DNA of 56,206 nt from Bacteroidota bacterium. GTDB lineage: Bacteria; Bacteroidota; Bacteroidia; B-17B0; Aurantibacillaceae. Of this stretch, positions 46,739 through 53,300 are shown piece by piece (positions within the stretch are counted from its first letter, which is position 1; each line of letters opens with the position of its first letter). The notes beneath the pieces are model-generated. The model ran no database searches. It was not told where the DNA came from and worked only from the letters and a program-made list of their open reading frames with translations. The position numbers were made by a program, and so were the translations under genes. Location: contig JABDCR010000011.1 in assembly GCA_013288015.1 (NCBI GenBank), positions 1 to 56,206 on the forward strand. The letters run 5' to 3'.

Positions 46739-47321
46739 AACTAATTAAACTTATTTGTTGAATTAAAAGTAATAAGGCTATTCCGAATACTGTTGACGAA
46801 ACAAAAAAAACATAGTCCTTTTTAGCCACCTTTAAAAAAGATTCAAAAACTACAGAAATAAAAAGAGCACCCAAAACAATTAACATCTGACCTACTTCTA
46901 AGCCTATATTAAATGAAAACAAGGGCCCAATAATATTACCTTCTTTGCCTAATAATGATTTTAAAAGATACGAAAAGCCCATGCCATGTATAAAACCAAA
47001 AATAAGTGCCATAGCATAATTAAATGTCAGTGATTTTACTTTTTTGTTACGAGAATATATATTGTAAGCAGCGGTACTAAGTATAGTAATTGGAATTAAG
47101 CACTCTACCATTTTTTGCGGAGGAGAAATAATATGAAGCGTGCTAAGCGCTAACGTTAATGAGTGTCCAATAGTAAAAGCAGTAATTAGTACTAAAAGCT
47201 GTCTCCATTGCTGCAAAGGAAAAAGAACTGCTAAACAAACAATATAACAGATGTGGTCGTATCCATTCCAATCAATTATGTGACGAAAACCAGTAGTAAA
47301 CCACAGCCAAAAATCGTTCAT
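46731..47321 (-). CDS. HupE/UreJ family membrane protein, 196 aa
   Basis: About six membrane segments, with the family features FRHIIDWNGYDHICYIVCLA, TIGHSLTLAL and GFIHGMGFSYLL, whose conserved His and Asp residues resemble the metal-handling positions of HupE/UreJ nickel or cobalt transporters. A second metal-linked gene (the M1 zinc peptidase) overlaps its 3' end by 8 bp. In Bacteroidota this family commonly accompanies DUF6702 and M1 peptidases, so a role in metal supply to the peptidase is an attractive inference. The start is 18 bp from the divergent DUF6702 gene. Confidence 0.9.
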   Translation of the reverse strand: MNDFWLWFTTGFRHIIDWNGYDHICYIVCLAVLFPLQQWRQLLVLITAFTIGHSLTLALSTLHIISPPQKMVECLIPITILSTAAYNIYSRNKKVKSLTFNYAMALIFGFIHGMGFSYLLKSLLGKEGNIIGPLFSFNIGLEVGQMLIVLGALFISVVFESFLKVAKKDYVFFVSSTVFGIALLLLIQQISLISYE

Positions 47322-47327
47322 TATTTA

Positions 47328-47335
47328 TACCTTTG
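47328..47335 (+). promoter_or_regulatory. Candidate -7 box for the DUF6702 gene
   Basis: TACCTTTG matches TAnnTTTG and ends 4 bases before the GTG at 47340. It sits in the only 18 bp between two divergent genes, so any -33 element lies inside the HupE coding sequence. Confidence 0.5.
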
Positions 47336-47339
47336 AAAC

Positions 47340-47876
47340 GTGAAATTAAGAAATAAGTATAGTGGGGTATTAAAATTGTTGCCAGCGGTAAAAAACACGT
47401 TTTGGTGCGTTTTAGGATGGATGTTGTTATCTTCTTTTCATCCATATTACGTTAGTGTTATTGATATAAAATACAACGAACAAGAAAAAACGGTACAAAT
47501 AAGTTGTCGAACCTTTACAGATAATATAGAAGATGCATTAAGGAAATTGTACAAAAAACAGGTAGATGTTTTGCATCCAAAAGATAAAAAAGAGGTAGAA
47601 AATTTATTAGCTGATTATATTAATAAGCGTGTAAAAATAAAGGTGAATGGCAAATGGCAAACAATACAGTTTATTGGATATGAAAAAGAAGAAGAGGCTA
47701 TTTGGAGTTACATAGAAATAAAAAATGTAGAATTACCAAAGTCAGTTATGATAGAAAACACTTTATTGTATGATTATTTGCCGCAACAAATAAATATGGT
47801 GCACATTGAAATAAAAGGTAATAAACAAAGTTCAAAAACTACTAATCCTGAAAAAGAGTTGATTTTTAATTTCTAA
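47340..47876 (+). CDS. DUF6702 family protein, 178 aa
   Basis: A small exported protein common beside HupE and M1 peptidases in Bacteroidota; function unknown. An N-terminal hydrophobic segment (NTFWCVLGWMLLSSFHP) ends in the family-typical HPYYVSVIDI, followed by a beta-strand-rich body (KTVQISCRTFTDNIEDALRK, WSYIEIKNVELP). The ending in LIFNF is also typical. The start is provisional: GTG at 47340 is only 4 bp after a -7 box, so translation may begin at TTG 47376 or 47379, which would still leave the signal segment intact. Confidence 0.8.
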   Translation: MKLRNKYSGVLKLLPAVKNTFWCVLGWMLLSSFHPYYVSVIDIKYNEQEKTVQISCRTFTDNIEDALRKLYKKQVDVLHPKDKKEVENLLADYINKRVKIKVNGKWQTIQFIGYEKEEEAIWSYIEIKNVELPKSVMIENTLLYDYLPQQINMVHIEIKGNKQSSKTTNPEKELIFNF

Positions 47877-47963
47877 CAATTTTGGAAGAAGGCAATAATT
47901 TACATGAACGGTACGTCCTATTCTTTAATTAGGTTATACATTTACTTAATTGATTTTTTACAT

Positions 47964-49994
47964 ATGAATAAATATTTTTTAATAGCAATAGGTATAATTT
48001 TTTTGTCTTCATGCAAGAATAAAACTGCCACTTCAACAACTTCGGATATTTTGTATGCCGACTTAGACACTACTGTTGCTCCGGGCGTGGATTTTTTTGC
48101 GTATGCCAATGGCGGTTGGATAAAAAAGAACCCTATACCTAACGACCAAGCAGCATGGGGCATTGGTAACCTTGTAATTGAGGAAACTCTTAAGAGGCTT
48201 AAAGAAATTGCCGTTAAAACATCTGCAGAAAATGCAAAAAAAGACACACCTGAACAACAAATTGGTGATTTTTGGAGTACCGCTATGGATAGTACAAAAA
48301 TTGAAACCGATGGGTTAAAGTTTTTGCAGCCTTATATAAATAAAGTAAACGCTATAAAAGATATACCATCGTTAATGAATATAGTAACTGAGTTTAAAAT
48401 ACTTGGCTCCTCAACTCTTTTTAGTAGTTATGTTAGCATAGATGATAAAAATAGTGAGTTAATAATTTACCAGTTTTCGCAAGGAGGAATTGGTTTGCCC
48501 GAAAGAGAATATTATTTTAAAAACGATTCTTCTACCATCAACATTCGTAATGCTTATTTAAAACATATGGCAAAAATGCTTACGATGAGTGGAGAAGATT
48601 CTATTTCTTCGTTAAACGTAGCAAAAAACATACTTGCCCTTGAAACGAAACTAGCAACGGCAAGTAAAAGATTGGAAGACCTAAGAGACCCTTACGCCAA
48701 TTATCACAAATTTGCTGTTAACGACCTTGGATCACTTGGTAATAATATTAATTGGAAAGTTTTTCTAAAAAATACAGGTGTTAATAATGTAGATTCTGTT
48801 TTGGTTGGCCAGCCAGAATTTTTTAAATCTTTAAATTCTTTATTAGTTTCTATACCACTAAATGATTGGAAAAACTATTTAAAGTTTAATCTTATAAGCG
48901 ATTTTTCTGTTGCATTGCCAGATAAGTTTGATGCGGAGGCTTTTAATTTTAACAAATTACTTAGTGGGGCAAAACAACGAAAAGTAAGATGGAAAAGATC
49001 AATAACACAAATAGAAAAAGGAATGGGAGAAATGCTTGGCCGTCTTTATGTAAAAGAGTATTTTAATGAAAAAACAAAAAAGAGATACGAAGATTTAACC
49101 GAATCTATAAGAGAGGCGTTGAAAGACAGAATAGGTAAGCTAGAGTGGATGAACGACAGTACAAAACAAAAAGCGTATGCTAAGCTGGCTACCATGCAAA
49201 AGAAAATTGGGTATCCTGATAAATGGAAAGATTTTTCTACCATGCAAATTAATAAAGAAAGTTATTTGCTAAACCTTATGCAAGTTAACTTATGGTGGCA
49301 TAATTATGAAATTAATAAATTGGGTAAGCCTGTAGATAAAGATGAGTGGGATATGTATCCGCAAACATATAACGCCAGTTACAATCCGGCAAAAAACGAA
49401 ATTTTATTGCCAGCCGGAATTTTTGTTGTACCCGGATTTAAAGATGAAGATTTAGATGATGCATTAGTTTATGGCTATGTGGGGGCTTCTACAATTGGCC
49501 ATGAAATTACACATGGCTTTGATGACCAAGGCAGACAATATGATGCAAAAGGAAATTTAAATAATTGGTGGACAAGTAAAGACGAGACTGAATTTAACAG
49601 ACGAGCCGATGTAATGGTTAAGCAGTTTGATGCTTTTGAGCCCATTAGTGGATATCATATTAATGGAAAGGCTACACTAGGTGAAAATATAGCAGACCTT
49701 GGCGGTATATTGTTAGGCATTGAAGCTTTTAAAAAAACAAAACAGTATCAGGAAGGAAAATTAATAAATGGTTTAACCCCAATGCAACGTTATTTTTTAG
49801 GTTATTCACTTGGTTGGTTAGGGCATCAAAGAGATGAAACACTGCGTAACCGATTACTTACCGATGTTCACTCGCCCGCTAAGTATCGTGTTAATGGTCC
49901 GTTTAAAAACGTTGATGAATTTTATACAGCTTTTGATATAAAACCAGGAAGTAACATGTATGTACCCGATAATTTAAGGGTAAAGATTTGGTAA
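47964..49994 (+). CDS. M13 family metallopeptidase (neprilysin/PepO-like) lipoprotein, 676 aa
   Basis: A secreted zinc endopeptidase for oligopeptides. The frame is open from 47904, but the ATG at 47964 begins a lipoprotein signal (LIAIGIIFLSSC, Cys ~17) and is preferred. The catalytic site is HEITH (H513, E514, H517) followed by DDQGRQYD, and the third zinc ligand is E574 in ENIADLGG. The N-terminal M13 helical domain begins with the PGVDFFAYANGGWI signature. The C-terminal VHSPAKYRVNGP and NMYVPD..RVKIW are diagnostic (W ends the protein). The length matches the family. With the M1 peptidase and the proline iminopeptidase it forms a set of exported peptidases. A terminator follows. Confidence 0.94.
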   Translation: MNKYFLIAIGIIFLSSCKNKTATSTTSDILYADLDTTVAPGVDFFAYANGGWIKKNPIPNDQAAWGIGNLVIEETLKRLKEIAVKTSAENAKKDTPEQQIGDFWSTAMDSTKIETDGLKFLQPYINKVNAIKDIPSLMNIVTEFKILGSSTLFSSYVSIDDKNSELIIYQFSQGGIGLPEREYYFKNDSSTINIRNAYLKHMAKMLTMSGEDSISSLNVAKNILALETKLATASKRLEDLRDPYANYHKFAVNDLGSLGNNINWKVFLKNTGVNNVDSVLVGQPEFFKSLNSLLVSIPLNDWKNYLKFNLISDFSVALPDKFDAEAFNFNKLLSGAKQRKVRWKRSITQIEKGMGEMLGRLYVKEYFNEKTKKRYEDLTESIREALKDRIGKLEWMNDSTKQKAYAKLATMQKKIGYPDKWKDFSTMQINKESYLLNLMQVNLWWHNYEINKLGKPVDKDEWDMYPQTYNASYNPAKNEILLPAGIFVVPGFKDEDLDDALVYGYVGASTIGHEITHGFDDQGRQYDAKGNLNNWWTSKDETEFNRRADVMVKQFDAFEPISGYHINGKATLGENIADLGGILLGIEAFKKTKQYQEGKLINGLTPMQRYFLGYSLGWLGHQRDETLRNRLLTDVHSPAKYRVNGPFKNVDEFYTAFDIKPGSNMYVPDNLRVKIW

Positions 49995-50015
49995 AATTAT
50001 TATCCTAACCCTTCT

Positions 50016-50059
50016 AATAATAAGGGCTTTCAAGCAATTCTGACCCCTTATTATTTTAA
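50016..50059 (+). terminator. Intrinsic terminator after the M13 peptidase gene
   Basis: AATAATAAGGG (50016-50026) pairs with CCCTTATTATT (50045-50055), followed by a short T run, 22 bp after the stop. Confidence 0.7.
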
Positions 50060-50387
50060 TATTCCACAATTTTTAATAAAATCTTACATATGTAATATTT
50101 ACACGAAGATTGTATTTTTTAGCAGCATTTGTTAGCTTATCTTTGATTCAAATAAAGAAAACAAGGAAAAGTATACAGTAAAAAACGATTTTTTAGCCTT
50201 TAACAATAATCCAAAAAAAAATTGAAACCTTTTTATTTTTTGAACGTAAAACAGAACAGACAAACACAAAACATATACATGGTTGAAATTTTATAAGGGG
50301 TTGAGAATGTTTTTTATTGTCGTTAAAATATATTACATTTAGTATATTATAACAGGTGAAGTTTAACAACAACGAAAAAAGCAGCGC
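50060..50387. other. Gene-free gap before the giant PKD-repeat gene
   Basis: 328 AT-rich bases with no ORF. A T-rich stretch with TACATTTA near 50334 is close to a -7 box but lacks the final G. The promoter of the downstream gene should lie here. Confidence 0.5.
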
Positions 50388-53300
50388 ATGAAAAAACTCT
50401 ACCCACTCTTATTAAAAAACATATTCTTTTTATTTTGTGCTAAGTCACAAGATAGATATGTTACCCAAACAATAACATCTTTTACAGTTAAATCTCATCC
50501 GAAGAGGAATCATAAAACGATTGCTCTTTTAGCGGTAGCATTTTTTTATTTGAATGCCGCTTTTGCACAAAATACAACTGTTAACTTTAATACAGTTGGT
50601 GCAAATACATGGACTTGCCCATCAGGCGTTACAACAATTACCGTTCAATGTTGGGGCGGCGGTGGCGGTGGTGGTGGTGTAGCTACTACAAGTAACACAG
50701 CAAGTGGTGGCGGAGCAGGTGGATCTTACACAAGTAATACAGTAACCGTTGTTCCCGGAACAGTTTATAATATTACAGTTGGTGCCGGTGGCACAGCTGG
50801 AGCAAATACTGGTGGTAATGGTGGCACTGGAGGTAGTTCATCTTTTGATAATACAACAATAGTTGCTGTTGGTGGGCCGGGCGGTACTGGCGCAGCTATT
50901 GCAGGAAGTTATGCGGGAGGCAATGGTACCGCAACAGGCAACACAGCCGGAACTAACTTTGCAGGTGGTAACGGAGCCGCAGGGGCTTCAACTACTATTG
51001 GCGGCGGCGGCGGCGGCGGTGGTGGAAGTACCGCTTTGGGTGGTAATGCTGTTGGATCAGTTGCAGGGCCAGGCGGAGCTACCGGTGGTGGAAATGGTGC
51101 CACAGGAGTTAGTAATGTTAATGGAGGTGCCGGAACCGCACCGGGTGGTGGAGGTGCAGGCACAAGAAGAACTACAAATAATAGAACAGGAGGAGCGGGA
51201 GGAGCGGGAAGTGTTGTAGTTTCTTATGTTAATCCAGCGCCAACTATAGATGCTTTTCCGAATCAAACATTTTGTGCAAGTACATTTACTACACCAACCT
51301 CCTATAATACTGTTACTTTTTCTCTTATAGAAACCGATGCTACTAATTTTGATGCCAGCCAAACAAGCCAAACCCTTATAGTTACCTTACCCGCTGGATT
51401 TGCTTTTAATACAGTTACTCCCGGCACAGTTACCAGAAATACTACTGGCGTAGCGCAGGACATTACTATTGTTGGTTTTAGCATGACTGCAACAGCTATT
51501 ACAGTTACTGTTACTACAACTGCCGCTCAAGCAAACATAGATGAAATTAATTTTAATAATTTTCAGATACAAGCTACTGCAGCAGGAAGTGGAGATTTAG
51601 TAAGAACCGGAGGAACATTTAAAGTTAACGGAAGTACTGGCATTCCTACTAATTTGCAATCATTCGGGCATCTTGCTACCAGCAGCCCTTCAGTTTATAA
51701 TTCAAGCTCTGTAGATCAATATACTACATCTACCATTACTCGTGGTTGTAACTCTACCAGTAACCCTATTTTGGAATTTAAAGTAAATATTACCGGTGGG
51801 TTTTGTACACCTAATGATGTAATTACACAATTTGTTTTTAGTACTGCTGGTTCTACAGCTCCTTTGACAGATATAACAAAAGCTGAAATTTATTATACGG
51901 ATACTGCTCAAGGTTTTAGCAATGCGAATTTTTATGGTTCAGTAACTAACCCAAATGGTACATTTACCATTACCGGTTCGCAGGGGTTAGAGCTAGGGCC
52001 TGGCCCTTACTATTTCTATTTAGCTTATACAGTGCCAGGTACAGCTGTTATTGGAGATGTAGTTGACGCTTCGATGACTTCGTTTACTTTTAATGGTACC
52101 ACCTACACAAATATGACAACCCCAAACCCTGTAGGTAACAGGTCTATTGTAGCTGGTACTTGTTTAGATGCAGGAGATGCGACCCCTCCGGTTGCAAATA
52201 CACAAACCATAACGGCTGGTTCTCTTGTTATTCCCATGGATAACACACATCAGGTAATTGCAGGCGACTTTAACCTTAAAGCTTATGGATTAGTTCACTC
52301 GCTTCTTATGAATGATGTACCCGTTAAATGGGTTATCAAATCAGGAAAAGCAAAAGATGCACCTGACTTTATTGCAAATGCCTCGCAAGTTTATCCAACT
52401 GTAGCTGCTGCTGCCACGCAAACTTTTGTAGCCAGTGAATTTGTTATTGACAGTTTTTATCTTGATCATTCTTATTATACCGGAGGATTAACTGCTACGC
52501 AAGTTATAACAGCATTTGGAAACAATGTAGCTATATACAAACTAACAGCTGACGTTGCTGTGGATGTAAGATATACGCTAAATCATCGCCCAAAAATTGC
52601 TGTATTTAGTAATGGTGATAATGAGCCCATACAAGTAGCTATGCTAACTGCCGCAGGGGTTACTAACTATTTTGTTCAGAGTGCAGGTGATTTTACTGGA
52701 CTTGCCTCGTGTTATACTTTTTGTTCGGAATCGCATTGGGATTATGCCAAAAACCCAGATACACAACCCGTGCAAAGAGTAGTAGATTTTGTAAACGAAG
52801 GAGGAAATTTTTTAGCTCAATGTGCCGGTATTGATTTATACGAAAACCATCAACCCGCAGGAGGGCATTTTCAAAGTACCGGTGGAGTTAGTTTTGCCAA
52901 TACTACACAAACCAATACAGATTATAATCCGGATATGGCTTTTTGCCAATACCAAGGACAAGTAACTGCAGAGAATGGCACCATAGCCAGTTTTTGGCCT
53001 GTTGCCGGTTCATCTATTTACAAACCAGAAATGTACTATGGTGTTAGCACTCCTGCTGCAACCAATACTGTTGTTGCAAGTGCAGCTCACCTTTCTCATC
53101 CCGATTCGGTTGGATCTAATGTTTTTTACTTGGGTGGTCACCAATATCCTTCCGGTAGTGGAAACATCGCTACAGATAATGGAATTAGAATGTACCTGAA
53201 TGCAACATTGATTCCGGCTCACAGACCAACATCATTTCCAATTGCTGTTACATCACCAACTACTTGTGCCAACCAAAGTATAACCATAGGCCCGGTATGT

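Noticed and set aside
50863..51371. ORFs in other frames of the glycine-rich domain
   Set aside because: They arise from the GC-rich GGN codons of the real frame and show only low-complexity Val/Gln, Pro/Ala or Ser/Thr/Cys runs.
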